The notes under the pieces are model-generated. The model saw only the letters and a list, made by a program, of their open reading frames with translations, was not told the DNA's origin and ran no database searches. Below, one piece after another: positions 35,043-51,700 of a DNA stretch of 64,000 bases (position 1 is its first letter; every line of letters starts with the position of its first letter). Origin of the DNA: Gaeumannomyces sp. JS-464 (Eukaryota; Ascomycota; Sordariomycetes; Magnaporthales; Magnaporthaceae); assembly GCA_002197995.1 (NCBI GenBank), contig NGZR01000001.1, positions 9,176,001-9,240,000 on the forward strand, written 5' to 3'. Both the position numbers and the translations under genes were made by a program.

Positions 35043-37596
35043 GGCTTCTCTGCCACGTAGGGCTGTACGCCAAAGGAGCAAGGGAGTGGACGTGGCGGCT
35101 AGTGGATTTCTTTCAGCCCAAGCCCAGGTGTGCAAGGGTCTACCGGGGAAGGTGGAGGGAGCTAGGAGGGGTATGAGAACGAACGTGACAAGGAGACACC
35201 CTTGGAGCTTGCTGATCTAGAAGTCAACAGATCACTCCTTGGTGTTTTTGAAGGCACGAGATGATTTAAAAATCAAGAAAGATTTGCGCGGTCTGGAAAG
35301 GAGAAGTAGGACAACGAACGAGTGAGGAGAGGGCACGACAACGCCAGGGGAGCAGGACGAACATATTAGCCTGGATGGAACCTCATAGCGATGCCAAGAG
35401 GGCCGGGCGATGAGCGGCCATCAGGAGCGGGGAGACGGGAGGATAGAAGGAGCATGGGGGCCGAAAACGGTTCGGGAGGAGGCAGGTGCATGAAAAGTTG
35501 GGAAACGGGGCGTACTGCATGTCATTGGCCGCCATAGTAATTATAGATCTCCTGGTTCCCGCACCACATCCATGGCATCCTATGTAGGAGCGCACCCAGA
35601 CCAGTGTGGAGAGGCTGGTTCAACACGTTGGGTCCATCAAAATACGTCTTCGGGTATCACAATCAAGCTCACATCGGTCTGAGACAGACCTTCCTTTGAG
35701 CCTGGACTGAAGGATGGGCCGTATTCGTCGTGTAAGCTTGTCGACGGCGACGTACGGATGCTCCTGGCCCAGTCCATACACCGAGCCGACGGCTGATGTC
35801 GGTGGAGGCTGGTAAAACCCCCATGGGTGTCACTGCAGCACTCGGCACCTGCAGCGTAGCCTGCTAATAGCGGTCTGCCGTGCACCAAATCTGTGCTCCT
35901 CCAAGACTGAGGAGAAGTCCCGGCAGAAAGGTGGCACACGAAACGGCATGGGAAGTAAGCCGGAGGGATTTTTAAAGGTAGGGCGCCTACCAAAACGGTA
36001 GGGGAGCAGATAGATGCTTGAATGCTTTCCCCACGGCGCATGGGTGCGACAGAATAATGTTGCATTGCATCACAAAATGGTTAGAATGGTGGGGGCGGGA
36101 GGGGAAGCTGAACTAATCCCTGAGCAATAGCAGACACCGTAAGCTCCGTGTACTGGGTTCCGTTGTCCAGTCACTGGAGGCCTCGATTGGCCCCGTTGGC
36201 GCGACGGCCGCGAGAAACCGTTTAAGAACGGAAGGAAAGGAGGCGCAGCCGGTACGACGAAACCGAGTCGCCCTCCTATTAGGATCCAGTGCCAAGGAGA
36301 TACGGGTGGGTGTCGTCTCTGTGCCCGGCCCTGCAGTGGGTGCGAGTTGCTGGAGGGTGGTCGGATACAAAATATGTCCAACATTGGACAGGTGTGCGGA
36401 TCGCAACGAGTGGCCTGTGACGTTGGGCTCGAATTAAGCTCGCGGAGAGAGGGCTGGGATAAGGTGCTTATGACTGGCGGCGCGTGGTGCCGCATGTGGC
36501 GTCGAGACGAGGCACAGTTGATTGAAAGTCTGGTCCGGACGGGCTCCGACAATGTGGACGAGGGGCAGGCGGGCTGGGGGCGGCACAGTGATGGGTGCCC
36601 CTGGGTGGCTGGCGCCTTTTCCGGCCCCGGGATTTAGCGGATTCTAAAAGAGGCAACACCTCAATCATCGCGGGGCGCTGTTTGGTCGGCGCACCACATC
36701 TGTCGAGGAGTGAGGGCATTCGTTGGCCCCCATCTTCCCACCAGACAACGGCAGCATGGCCAAATATAACTCCATCTCGAGGCGGTACCGAGACAATCTT
36801 TGGCCAGACGCCATGCTGCCAATTGTCCATGCCTGACACACGAGTGATTCCCGTTTCCAACACCACGATTCCACAAGAAGGCAGGCTTGCCCGTTTACAA
36901 ACCCGGAGCTGGATCGAGAATGGATATGTCCCCAATCAGGATTCCAAAAGCCCAGGATGCTTCTCGTCGTCTGCAAAAGTTTGGAGTAGTGTCTGGTTTT
37001 GGCGACACGGGGCCGAGTAGAAGAAGCACAGGATCAAGGAGTTGAGCCACTGCGTTTACTACTCCTCCCCAAGTGACTGCTACCTGGGCAGCCTTTCGAG
37101 GCAAACAAACTAAAAGCATTATTTCGAATGGCGTACAGGCGCATTCTACTGATCACCCAGTGCGTTGAACGTGGGAGTAGATATCAGCTTGACGGCTGAC
37201 GATTTGTCGAACAAAACCTTGCTTGCGACAAAGAATAGATGGACCCGCCCAACACCAAACGACCCGCTAGGAGTAGTTTTTTTTTCCTGTAGGGGTCCAC
37301 GCACACCGAACCTCGGGTCCTAAACACAAAGCAGTCGTTCTCCGTTTGGCAACGACTTTCTCACGTGCCGAATGCGCATCCGAGGCATAGGGGAAAAAAA
37401 AAAAAAACATGACCCGGTAGCGATTCGGGAATGAGCTCGTTCGATGGGCAGTAAAAGGCCTTCAAAAGCAAGGATCCACTGGACCCTCGGTAAACAAGGA
37501 AGACCGAGGAAAAAAAGAAGAAAAAAACCGCACCGGGCAGACCCTGAAGCGGACGCGCCAAGCGCCCCGGATCAGATTACAGTTCTCAACATGATC

Positions 37597-37605
37597 TTAT
37601 CAGAT
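37597..37605 (-). promoter_or_regulatory. Distal SreA/Urbs1-type GATA element upstream of sidA
   Basis: The minus strand reads ATCTGATAA, a perfect match to ATCWGATAA, the extended GATA consensus bound by iron-responsive repressors of siderophore genes. It is about 1.96 kb upstream of the sidA start, far for a fungal promoter. Confidence 0.5.
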
Positions 37606-38318
37606 CATCTAAGACCAATCGTAGGCCACCGTGACATCGACGGCGCCCACCATGGGCGGGACCCGGCACAAGCTCGTCCTAGGTCCCCATGTGTTTATAT
37701 CCCGCAAAGCGCTGGTCCCGCCGACTGCCGCAAGTCCATGTCACCGGCCCACTTGGTGGCATCCAAGAGGGCTCGATGCGGCTTTTACCAGATCGTGTTG
37801 CCTAGTAGATAAAGACTTTTGCCGCCGATGGAGGGAGGTATCAAGTCCGGTAGCGGTGTGGGGCCATTTTTTGTTTTACAGAAAAGTAAACCTGTGCCCG
37901 ATCATACCCCTAGCAGGTATCTTGACATGACGGGCTCGGTTGCAGATCCAGCTTGCAGATCTCGTCCATCGTCCAGGTTCACATGTCCCGATTATTTGGC
38001 GATTCCCGTATGTTATGGATATTTTATCGTATGATACGCATGGATTATCCCGTTCCTGCTCCGGGCAATGACCAGAAAAAATTGCTCACTGCATCGCCGC
38101 TAGCAATTCCAAGCAAATCAGAGGCATGAACGGATATGCATGGGAACCTCTTAGGCGAAGCCCGCTCGGCCGGGCTCGGACCTGCCTCATCGGTGAGGTA
38201 CAGAGGCAGGTCTGGTCTCGGTCCTCTAAACCGCCTGCTGCAGTGGCCCTGCAGACCCATCCATGTCATATGGCTGCAGTACGACCCGCATTCCCCCTGG
38301 ACGAGTGGGCTCTTGATC

Positions 38319-38327
38319 TTATCTGAT
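38319..38327 (-). promoter_or_regulatory. Proximal SreA/Urbs1-type GATA element upstream of sidA
   Basis: The minus strand reads ATCAGATAA, again a perfect ATCWGATAA match, about 1.24 kb upstream of the sidA start codon. Under iron sufficiency such sites are known to mediate repression. Confidence 0.55.
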
Positions 38328-39405
38328 CCGAAGATTACGCCGATGTCGCCATCTCCAACCAGGGAGCCCATGCAACCCCTCTCCCCACCATTGGCACCGA
38401 CGTGGGACGGCAGAGCTCTCTGGTCGGCATTTTGGACATCTTTGTTCGAGGGATTCAACTCTCGATCGCCTTACTCTGGGATGTTGGGCCAAAACAGGGT
38501 GTTTTTTTTTTCTTTGCACTTTAGTAATCACGTTCCTCCACTACCAACATCGGAATAGCAGATGGATTCGAACATCGACCGTGCCAGAGTTGATCATTCT
38601 TCTCCTGCAAGATCCATTCCAATTCCTCCCAGCCTCTGGACTGATTCCCTGTTTCTGGCGACGAGTTGGTCGGTAAACACGCACTCGCTCTCCACTGTAC
38701 CCACTCACCGATGCCATGGGACTGTCTCGTCAAGTGTGCTCTGTCGCTTTGGCGGGCTAGGAAAAAGCTGCGTGCTGTCCATGGAACCGAGCTCGACCGG
38801 GCGGCCCCTCGCTAGCTGTCCACACCCTCCCCCTCCCAATCAGTTGTTTCCTTGCGTTGCGCATACGGGTCATAGATCGAACGATGTGTCATCTCTTTTT
38901 CTTCCGTGGCCGGAGCAAACACCCTGAGTGCCCGCAGCTCCCGCCGAATCTGCCCGCGCAACCCCACACATCGCCGGGATGGAGGACGTGTTTTGATACG
39001 TCGCCGGGGTCCTCCTCCACCCGGCGGCTCTCGAATTGCCCGCTGCGCTACCAAGAGGGGCATCGTTATCCCAGAAAGTTACGACTGCTTGGTGCGAGTC
39101 CGAGGTGAGATCATTTAGCCCCACGGGTGCCCCCTTCCCATCCCCACCGTGTAGATCGAACGGGATGGTGCGAGCAAAATATCGACATCGAGTCGAGGGC
39201 TCGGGTCTAAAAAGCGCGCACGCCGCCATGCCTCTATTGATTCGAGCTCCTCCCATTTCAACACACCATCCATTCACTTGCTTGATACCCCTATCTCGTT
39301 GGTAGTTATTCCCTTCTCGTTATTTTTGCTATCTGCGAACAAATCAGATCCAACCACCACGGTATTACATCTTGAGCAATTCTTCGATAAGCACCGTCAT
39401 ATTAG

Positions 39406-41504
<2,099 letters not shown>

Positions 41505-43803
41505 GCTACAAGTTTTTCCTGGCTTGCCGCCATGATATCATTTGCGAAAGGAGGAGAATGTCACAGGACGTAAAAAGGGAGTGGATATGGCATGGAAGTG
41601 TAGCAAAAAAAAAAGAACGAGGGACGAGGGAAGATGAACCAACGCATCTGCATGGCAAGATATCAGCTTTTTTTGTGTTGCCCTCGCGGGGCAAGGTTGG
41701 AGGGCATCGCTTAGTAGTTCTTCCAGAGTCCTCTTGGCTGAACTGTGTTGACACAGATGATGATGACTTCGCCGCGGGAGATTGTTTGGATTTCGTATTT
41801 TATCATGTCCCCATTTTTGGCACGTTTGTAAACCGCGACACTGAGCTTTACATCGACGTTTGTCAACCACGTACCATGAACGGTTAGCTTGGGCCTCGAG
41901 GGAGATTCCGACACGTTACCAATAGCATGGTCAAAATGGCCAGGATTAGTGTAGACGTTAGAGTTGAGTAGCGCTCAATTAGGTACCACCTCGGTGGACG
42001 TCGTGACCTTGGGGTCAAGCCGGACGCCGAAGTCGCGCGATTTTAATGCAGCAGGTTACCCTGTGACGTCTCGCGTCCACCTGCAGGCAGGGAATGTAGA
42101 CAATTTTCCGCCAGGCCAGGTACCCCGCTGTCGCATTGCATTTGATCCCTGTCTGCACTTTTTGTCCCGCGCATGCTCTTCGGCCTGCGTTGGGAGTGGG
42201 TGGCTTCTTGCTTTGGGACCTACGCAGACGTGCTTCTGTCGGCGGGATCAAAGTCTTCCTTTTTTGCTGAGTTTCCTGGTACGATTCCTACTGCATCTTG
42301 GGCAACGTCGGAAAAAGTGAACTGGCAGGTACGTCTCAAAACCCCGCGCCAATCGGGCTATTTCCGTGTCCGTGCTTTTCCTTCCACGTGAATTTTTCCT
42401 CGCCTCTCTCCCGCGCTCTTGAGTTTCTAACTCCATCCTCCATCTGCTCAACGTCTGCACCGTCCCATCACTCACCAACCCTTTGCCTGTAAAGCGACCA
42501 CGGCTACGCATGGTTCGTAGGAGCCTGGGTTTGTTGCACTGCTTTTTCCGCGCGCGGGGCTTCTCTTCTCTCCTCCCTCCGCCGATTTCATCTTTCCTTT
42601 ACGTATCGCGCCCAAACCCCCACGCCCCGAGTGGCATCACGCGAGCGCGTTTCAGCAATTACTCTACGTCGCCAAGGCACCAGCCATCTCGTCGTGTCCA
42701 CGCGCCCCGCGCCGGCTCACACCTGCCTGTATCAATACGTCCGGCTCCAATCAAGTCGTCCCCCCTGGCAGCATCTACTGCAACGGGAACCGGGGTATTC
42801 CCCGGCGGCGCATCCGTCCCTGTTTTCTTTCGCTTCGTTTATCCAGGTGGAAAGGCTGCGACCTCTCTGAGCAACATGTTGCACAATGCACGCGTGGGCC
42901 CGATGTCAGCAGCATACTCCCGGCGCACGCTGTAAAGTGGAAAAGCTTGACCAATGGTGGCTGGCCCAGGAGCTGCCTCTCGCCCGTCGGTCAAGACGGG
43001 GGTTTGGGTTAGAGGTGCCCCCAGGCCGGTGGCTGCCGGCTGAGTGGCTGCCTGCCTGCGGAAGTCTGTGTGGCTTCGACTGCTGAAGCGTGCATCTTGC
43101 AACACCCACCATCACATCACACACGATGGAGGCTAGCCCACCAATGAGCGATCAAACCTCTCGCGGTCTGAATTGCCAGGGCAGCAACACGCCGACGGTC
43201 TGGGTGGGAAATGTTGTCATCAAGTGATGGGCTGTGCGGCTATGGGTGTTGTCGCCCTGTTGCAACACCCACCTCGTCTCCTCATGGTGGTGCCTGACAC
43301 AGGAAGAAGCGAGCTGCTGATGCCCACCTGGATTGGTAATTCGCGGCCGCCGATTGGGCACCCTGCTAACGGTCCTTGTCCAGCACTCCGTTGTGGTGTC
43401 TTGGATACACGCCACCGCCTCCAATCACAGAGAGCCCATTCGAGATCCATTATCAGATGCCCTATGGGAGTGGGCTTTGGTACTATTTTCAAGCACATTT
43501 AGCTCGGTCGTGGGTTTGGTCCGAGACGACGTCGATGCGGATGTAGCGCCGCGTGCATCTCTGCCCTCTGCTCTAGGGAAACCCGACTTTGTCAACGGCG
43601 GTTAAAAAGGAGCACCTATACTGCATCAAGTTCCACGTGGATCCTGCCGAGTCCAGACACAGCATGATACCACTGCCGGTAAACTGATTCCATCACCGAC
43701 CGAGCAGCCCCTTCCTAGTCCCTGGGCCAGAAGGGCATGCCGCTAGGTACCCTGTCGCTTCCAGTCACCTTGTCGAGGACCTCCCTGTATCGCCGTTTAC
43801 TGG
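41505..43803. promoter_or_regulatory. Spacer and promoter between sidA and the NRPS gene
   Basis: This 2.3-kb tandem spacer has no coding signal that I can support. It should contain the sidA terminator and the NRPS promoter, including the GATA element at 43450-43458. A minor open frame at 42483-42935 is Pro/Arg/Ser-rich and pyrimidine-tract derived. Confidence 0.55.
43450..43458 (-). promoter_or_regulatory. SreA/Urbs1-type GATA element upstream of the NRPS
   Basis: The minus strand reads ATCTGATAA, a perfect ATCWGATAA match, 346 bp upstream of the NRPS start codon, a normal distance for a fungal operator. It is the third such element in the siderophore locus. Confidence 0.65.
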
Positions 43804-45790
43804 ATGACCAATGGCGCCCGAACCACTACACTCAGGCTCGTCGAGGAGCCGGCCTTGTCCATTCTCAACCCGACGCCTACTCGGCTTTCAGGCCCAACCT
43901 TGCTTCACCATCTGCTTAGGCTGGAGCTTCGGCAGCATGATACGGCTATCCATCACCTGTCGTCATCATGGGCTAAGACATCGCTTACTTATGGCGAGTT
44001 ACACCACCGAGCCGAAGCACTTGCGTCCCGCATCTCCACCACACTTCGCCAATCCCTGGTTGGAATAACCTCCAGTCTGGGAGCTCCCAACTCATCATCC
44101 CGGTTTTGGTGCCGCAGTGCCCTGACCTCTATGTTTCTCTGCTCGCCGTGCTGAAGGCTGGCGGGGCGTTTTGTCCCCTGAACCTGGATGCGCCGCCTGA
44201 TCGTGTCAGGTTCGTCCTGGAGGATATTTCCGCTAGGATAGTCCTAACAACCACGGACTTGTCACATAAAATTCCATCAGAAGGGAGCGATGTTGTTGTC
44301 ATCGCGGTTGACGCACCACAGGAGAGCGGCACCAGTGATCAAGTCTGCCCAACGCCGACCCCACGGAGGGATGCGCGAGAATCTGATCTGGCGTATGTCA
44401 TGTATACCTCGGGGTCAACAGGCACACCCAAAGGTGTCGGTATTTCTCACGATGCCGCAACGCAGAGTCTGCTAGCCCACGACACGCACATCCCAAGTTT
44501 CCGCAGATTCTTGCAGTTTGCCGCACCGACATTCGATGTTTCTGTCTTCGAGATCTTCTTTCCCCTGTTTCGCGGCGCAACACTCGTCTGCGTTGATCGC
44601 CGCCTTATGCTCGACGATCTCCCAGCTGTCCTCCGCGAGATGGATGTGGATGGCTGCGAGCTGACTCCCACCGTGGCTGGAAGTCTGCTGCGGAAGCGTG
44701 ACAATGCCCGAGCCTGAAGCTGCTATTGACAATAGGAGAGATGCTCACTGGTCCTGTCGTGGAAGAATTTGGCGGAACCATGGGCGGCGCGGAGAGCATG
44801 CTCTGGGCTATGTATGGGCCTACAGAAGCGGCAATACACTGGTATGTTTATTATCCCTCTCATGTTCTGGCGAAACTGCGACTGACCTTTGACGTGTAGT
44901 CCTCCAAACTGCATTTGACGCGAGCTCAACCGTCAACAGCATCGGAGTACCACTCTCGACTGTCTCCGGCTTTGTCCTGGCGCTTCCAGACGAAAACCCA
45001 CAAGCCGAGACCAACCCACAAACTATGCCCCGTGATCCTGTCATTCTCCCTGTCGGGGAGATGGGAGAGCTCGCGATCGGTGGCTTTCAACTCGCCGAAG
45101 GCTATATCAACCGACCAGAGCAGACAGCCGCCGCATTCATTCAAACTGCATCACACGGCCGCTTGTATCGGACCGGTGACAAGGCACGCCTGCGTCCCGA
45201 CGGTATCCTCGAGTGCTTTGGACGAATTTCGGAAGGCCAAGTCAAACTAAGAGGTCAGCGCATCGAGCTCGGGGAGATCGAAGCCGCTGTTTCTTCGAGT
45301 TGATGGCTGTCACGGCGCTGTAGCTGCCGTTGTCGAGGGAAGAGTGCTTGTCGTCTTCTGCGTGATGGACTTTCCTGGCATGCACCAACGTCCGACGGAA
45401 GACAAAGTCATGAAGGCGTGCTCCCGCTGGCTGCCGCGGTTCATGCCCGAACGATGTGGTGTACTTGAGAAGCTCCCTCGCCTCGCTTCCGGCAAAGTCG
45501 ATCGGAAGCGGTTAATATCCGAGTATCAGGCGTCCAAGGATAGCGCCATCGCCATGTTGCCATCGGAGCCAAGCTATACCGACCCTCTCGAGCAAGACTT
45601 GTGCAACGCAGCAGAAAATGTGCTAGGCAGGGCTATTTCCCCCTTGGACAGCCTTGCTTCTCTGGGATTGGACTCGCTGCTGTCTATCCGGCTTGCCTCC
45701 TTAGTCCAGCAGTCTGGCCTCGCTGTGAGCACTATCGATGTTCTTGAGTCGCGCACGATCTCTCATCTTTGTGCCCGCATACGTAAGGCT
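43804..45790 (+). other. NRPS module 1: A1-T1
   Basis: A1 core motifs: VMYTSGSTGTPKG near 44400, FDVSVFEIFFPLFRGATLV, AMYGPTEAAIH, GRLYRTGDKARL, KLRGQRIELGEIE, and the A10 lysine in LASGKVDRKRL. All look functional, although four of the seven frame breaks fall here. T1 carries LGLDSLLSIRL near 45662, with the Ser that takes the phosphopantetheine arm. By family precedent A1 would activate glycine or serine; I cannot assign it. Confidence 0.85.
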
Positions 45791-48700
45791 CGGAAAGACC
45801 AAGAATTTCCGTCGGGGGATCGACGCGAGCGCATCAACGTGGAGTTGGAACTGGGATACGTCCTAGAGCAGGCTCCGTCGCTGCTACCGGATCAGGGACA
45901 AATTGAGGCCGTCGTGCCATGCACTCCCCTCCAAATATCAATGCTGGCAGAGACAGCAAGGAATCCAGAAGCCTACTGCAACTGGGTTGAGCTCGATTTT
46001 CCGACGGACTGCGACGCAAGACAGATCCTAGCAGCCTTTCAGGAGCTCAGCCAGAGAAACGAGATTCTGCGGTCAGGATTTGTCCATCTTCTCGACGGCC
46101 GCCTCGTGCAAGTGGTGTGGCGAAGCCTGCCTCTTCCGTTGCAGGCGGAAGATGTCACCTCGATGTCGCGTCGTAATCCGCAAGACAATGAGTCCCTTGG
46201 GGGACAAGACCTCCTCAGGCCCCTCACTCTCCACCTCACCCGACGGGATGGCCGTCAGCGTATGCGTATTGCGATCCACCACGCGCTTTACGATGGATGG
46301 TCCATGGATATGCTGTTGCCTGATCTCGAATTGCTGCTCCGTGGCCAGGAACCTGCTCCTCGCCCACAATTCGGAGCTCTCTCGCAGTACTATGCTTCAG
46401 ATGCATATATAAATGCGTCCAACGATGCGAGAGTTTTCTGGGCTCAGCAGCTTTTGGGATTCCAGCCATCCCCCTTCCCACTGCTTGTATCTACCGCAAC
46501 TGGTGGGAGTGATACGACACACTCGCAAACTTGGGCGATCTCGATCGACCCTGGTTATCTGGAGGGGCTGACGAGGCACATCGAGTGCAGCGCACAAGCG
46601 ATATTCCAGGCCGGCCTCATTTGGCTCTGGGGCTCTATCCTCGGCGTTGAAGACGTTGTCATCGGCACCATCACCTCTGGTCGCACGATCCCAGTCATCG
46701 GAGTCGAGAACATCGTAGGGCCGTGTCTAGCGTCTGTCCCCCTCCGAGTCAAGCTGGGCGAGGTTCGAACGCTCAAGGAGCTTTTGGGATACCTTCATTC
46801 CGCAAATCGCGCCCTGATCCCACATTGCATCCTTCCGCTGAGCGAGATCAAGAAGTCGGCTGGCGTTCCGCCGACGCAATCGCTATACGACGTGCTCTTT
46901 GTCTATCAGGAGTCACTTGCGAGTCGCCGCCGCAGAGACGCGGATCTTGTCAAAGAGGTGGCCCACCAGGACTATCTCGAATCCAAGCTCCTTGTCGAGA
47001 TTGAACCTTTGGCGCACGGGTTCTCCTGTTGTATCACCTACCACACGGGCTTCGTGCCAAGCGAGTATGTGTCTGGCTTCGCAGAGCAGTTTTGCTGCAT
47101 TTTGAGCCATCTCGTCCACAATATTGACTCCGAGCTTGCTTCGCTTCGCAATGCCTTTGTGGATACGCTTCTGTCCCAGCACAACACTCTCCCGAAAGCA
47201 TTTGAGGGCAGTGCCGACCTGGCAAGCATGGTGGAGAAGACGGCGGCAGCGTTCCCCGAGAAGCCGGCCGTGTACTTTGCGGACGCGATCCCACCCGATA
47301 CTGCTATGCAAAGCCGGACTGTCAGCTACGACGACCTTAATCGGATGGCAAACAGAATAGGTCGCCTCATCCAGTCGTTTGCGGTCGAGGTGGGCACACC
47401 TGTGGCGATTGTCATGGAAAAGTCGGTTGAGCTATATGCTGGCATCCTCGGCATCGTGAAATCTGGCTGCGCATATTTGCCATTGCTGCCCTCTACGCCT
47501 CTGCAGAGAATCGACACAATCCTCGCGCAAGCTGGCGTTCAGCTTTGCTTGACCGATGCTGCCACGGCACAAAGTTTGCAGTCTCTGGGAAACAACCTCC
47601 GCCTTATCAGCCTCACGGAATCGAGCCTCGAGACCTTTTCTGACGAGAACCTCAAGGTTGCGCCTGATCCTTCCAGGTTGGCGAACATTATCTATACGTC
47701 AGGGAGTACGGGAATTCCCAAGGGCGTCTGCGTGACCCAGCTCAACATTGCTAGCAACCTCGAGGTTCTCTCTAGGATTTATCCTCTCAGCAGCCGGGAG
47801 GGCTCGCCGAGGATGCTGCAAAGCTGCTCTCAGGCCTTCGACGTATCTGTCTTTGAGATATTCTTTGCCTGGAAGAATGGCATGTGCCTTTGTTCGGCCA
47901 CAAATGATACGCTCTTCGCGGATCTCGAACATGCCATCCGGGCCTTGCGAATCACGCATCTCAGCATGACGCCGACAGTCGCATCCCTCGTCGATCCCCG
48001 AAATGTCCCCAGTGTCGAGTTCCTCGTCACGTCCGGAGAGCCGATGACGGAGCAGGTGGCAGAGAAATGGACCGGGTTGCTCTATCAGGGTTATGGCCCC
48101 TCGGAAACAACAAACATCTGCACCGTCAAAAAGATGAGCCCTGGAGACCCTATTCGCCACCTAGGTCACGGTTTCGAAAACACGTCGTCTTTCGTCCTCT
48201 ATCAGGACGGGACAGCAGACCTAGTTCCCTATGGGTGTGTGGGCGAGCTTTGCTTTTGGCGGAGACCAAGTTGTGAAGGGCTACCTCGGCACGTCTGAGC
48301 TTACGTCGCAGAAGTTCTTTGAGCACCCGCGTCACGGCCGCCTCTACCGGACCGGCGATCTTGGACGCATGCTTCCCGACGGCTCCCTGGTGATCATAGG
48401 TCGGATGGATGACCAGATCAAGCTTCGTGGCCAGCGGATTGAGACCAAAGAGATTGACTCTGTCGTGCGCGAGTCCGGAGAGGTCACCTCCGTCCTCACC
48501 ATGGTTGTGGCTCGCGGCGATTCCGAAGTTGGTCAGCTTGCGACCTTTTACGTTCCTGTCGCGTCATTCTCTGTGGATGGCAACATCACGCAGCATCGGA
48601 CGTCTCATGTCCTCATCGAAGACGCGTCGCCGCTTCTCGCCGTCAACCAGGCCGTTTTCCGCTTGTTGACCTCGAGGCTGGCCACGTACATGATCCCAAG

Positions 48701-51700
48701 CTACCTTATCCCTGTGTCTGCCATACCGACAACACCATCTGGCAAGGTTGGCAAGGCGCTGCTGCGGCAGCTTTTTGGGAATCTGGACCAAAAGGCTTTG
48801 GAGCTGATGAGCGCTGGTGCTGGCGACATCAATGACGACGGGGAGGCCTGGTCGGAGTTGGAGACCGCAATTGCCCAGACTATCGCCGACACTCTCGACA
48901 TTGATGTGCGCCATCTTCGGAAATGGTCACCTCTTTCAAGCGTAGGGCTGGACTCCATCTCAGCCATCACAGTCGCCAGGCGACTTAGGACCTCGATGGG
49001 CCTGAAATTGTCGATTTCCCAGGTTCTACAAAGTGCCTGTGTTGCACGGCTCGCTCAACTTGTGCGTGGATCCACGACGATGGCCGACAAGGGCGCATCC
49101 TCCCACCACGCTGATATCAGCTTCTTCGAAGATTCCTTCGTCTCTGAGGTCCAGGGCCGCTTTGGTAACCGATCCTTGGAGGCTATTCTGCCTTGCACAC
49201 CCCTTCAAGAAGGCATGCTCGCCGCGTCCTCAGGCAGCGGCAACTCATCGTACCTGAATCAGCTGGTATTTAAACTTGCCGTCCCCGGAATGGACATGCG
49301 CAAGTGCTGGGACGCGTTGGTGTGCCGACATGCCATCCTGCGTACCTGCTTCCTCGCTACCGAGATGGCAACACGCCCAATCATCCAGGTTGTGTTGAAA
49401 GACTGGGAGCCAAAGTGGCACATGTTCGACTTTTCAGTCGACCAGCCTGCACTCGATGAGTGCCTGCGATCATCTGGGACGACAATTGCGCCCGCTATCG
49501 ATTCGATGGAGCCGCCGGTCTCTTTCGCCCTTGCGCGCAGCCACAATGCCGAATTTTTCATCTTCACCTGCCATCATGCACTGTACGACGGCGTGGCAGT
49601 GGGAAGGTTGCTCCAGGAGGTTGAATGGCTTCTTGCGTCCGGCCAACAGACGTCGCTGCCGCCGCCGCCTCGGTACGAATACTTCTTGCGGGAGATGCTT
49701 GCCCTACCTGAGGACTCCGACGCTTTCTGGAGAGAGCAATTTGAGGGCTTTCGGCCAAGATCTTTGCCGTGTCCTGGTGTTCCTGTCGGCCAGGATGGAC
49801 CTCTGCTCGGGCATCTCGACCTAGGTGTTTCCATTGACGAGATCAACGGTCGATTGAAAGAGATTGGCGCGTCTCTCTTGGCAATGTGCCAATGCTCGTG
49901 GGCCGTGACTCTGAGCGTACTCCTTGGACATGCAGATGTCTGTTTTGGAAACGTCGTCAGCGGCCGATCTGTCGCGGTTGATGGCATCGAGCACCTTGTC
50001 GCTCCGTGCTTCAATACCGTTCCTGTACGCATTGACGTTGCCAATACCCGACATCACATCGATCTGGCCAAGTCGCTGCAGCAATCTGGGATTGAGGCAT
50101 TGCGCTACCAGTTTACTCCTCTGCGTCAACTTCAATCCATGCACGCCGGTGCCGGTAGCAGCACCCGGCTGTTCGATACCATGCTACTCCTCCAGCAGCC
50201 ACCAAGGCCTCTCGACGGACGCATATGGACATTGGAGAGGGATGATGGTGCCATGGATGTGCCTCTAGTCTGTGAGCTTATCCCGGATCCGCACAGCGAC
50301 TCGCTTCAAGTCAAGCTCTATCATGACAGCTCTCTGGTTTCGCCCTTGCTGGTCTACTTTGTTTTCCGGTTGTTTTCGCATGCATTTCGGACGGCGCTTG
50401 CATATCCATCCGCCCCGGTTCTAACTCGAGCCAGCCTTCCCGACGAGCTCTCGCGCATGATGGATTCCTTGGAGCTACGACAAGATACACCCACAGCCAC
50501 GGGCTTCACTCCAGCCACCCAGGCGATTGCTCAGAGTAAAGAATGGACCTCGACTGAGAGTGCTATTCGTACCATACTCGCCAGCCTCTCTTCCACTGCA
50601 GAGGCTGCAATTGGGAAGCATACCACTATCTACCAGCTTGGACTCGACAGCATCAGCGCTGTCCAGATCGCCGTGGCGCTGCGTAAGCGGCAGTTCAGAC
50701 TGTCCGCAACGGATGTCATGGAACACCCAACCTGTCATCGGCTTGGGGTCTTCGTCGACTCGTCAAAAAGCAATGACGCTCCTGGCCTGCCCATGTACGA
50801 CCTACATGCCTTCCAAGCGGAGTGCCATAGGCAGCTGGCGCGCGACCCAGCCTATTGCTACGCTACCGACAGGATTTTCCCCTGCACGCCGCTCCAGCAC
50901 GGAATGCTTAACGAATTCATCAACTCCAACGGGCACAATTACTTCAACTTCCTCCACCTAAATATTCCCAACCCAGCTGCGACTCTTAGCAACATTTTGG
51001 AATCCTGGAAGCGTGTCGTGTTACGCCACGAGATGTTGCGTGTCGGCTTTGTCGTGGTGGATCACAAAGATGCCTCCTTTGCCATGGTTGGGCGATACGA
51101 CGCCGAAGCCATCCTCTTCGCGCAGATTGATGTGGCGGCGAACTATGACCTTGGCGCTTTCGATCTAGAAAGATGGCGAAGCGACACCAGAAGAAGTGCA
51201 TACAACGAGCTTGGCCGGCCTCCTTGGAGACTTGCTCTGGTAGAAGATGATTTGGGTGTCATCCAGATCCACCTGGCTATTCACCATGCGCTCTACGACG
51301 CCCACTCTCTCAACGCAATACTTGAGGACTTCACGGCCGCGTCTATCGGAATGGATATCAATCCATCGCACAACTCAAGCATTGCAGCCGCTGTGTCTGA
51401 CATCATGGCGCAGAATATGGTCAGCAAATCGGAGGCTCGAAATTTCTGGAGAGACCTCTCCCCTCACGCTGTGGTCAACAGGTTTCCGGTTATGACTCCT
51501 TTGAGAATCGAGCAGCGAACCATCTGCACAGAGAAGACTGTCGGAAACTCCTCGCTCAGGAAGCTCGAGGAGGCAGCCAAGCTGTCTGGCGTCTCAGTCC
51601 AAGCCCTTATCCAAGCAGCCTGGACGAGGATTCTGTGCTCCTACCTCGGGGAGCCATCGGTCGTCTTTGGGGTGGTGCTCTCAGGGAGAAACACGGATGC

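Noticed and set aside
38521..38735. T-loop-like GTTCGAATCC on the minus strand, suggesting a tRNA
   Set aside because: No matching acceptor stem, D arm or anticodon arm could be built around it at tRNA spacing.
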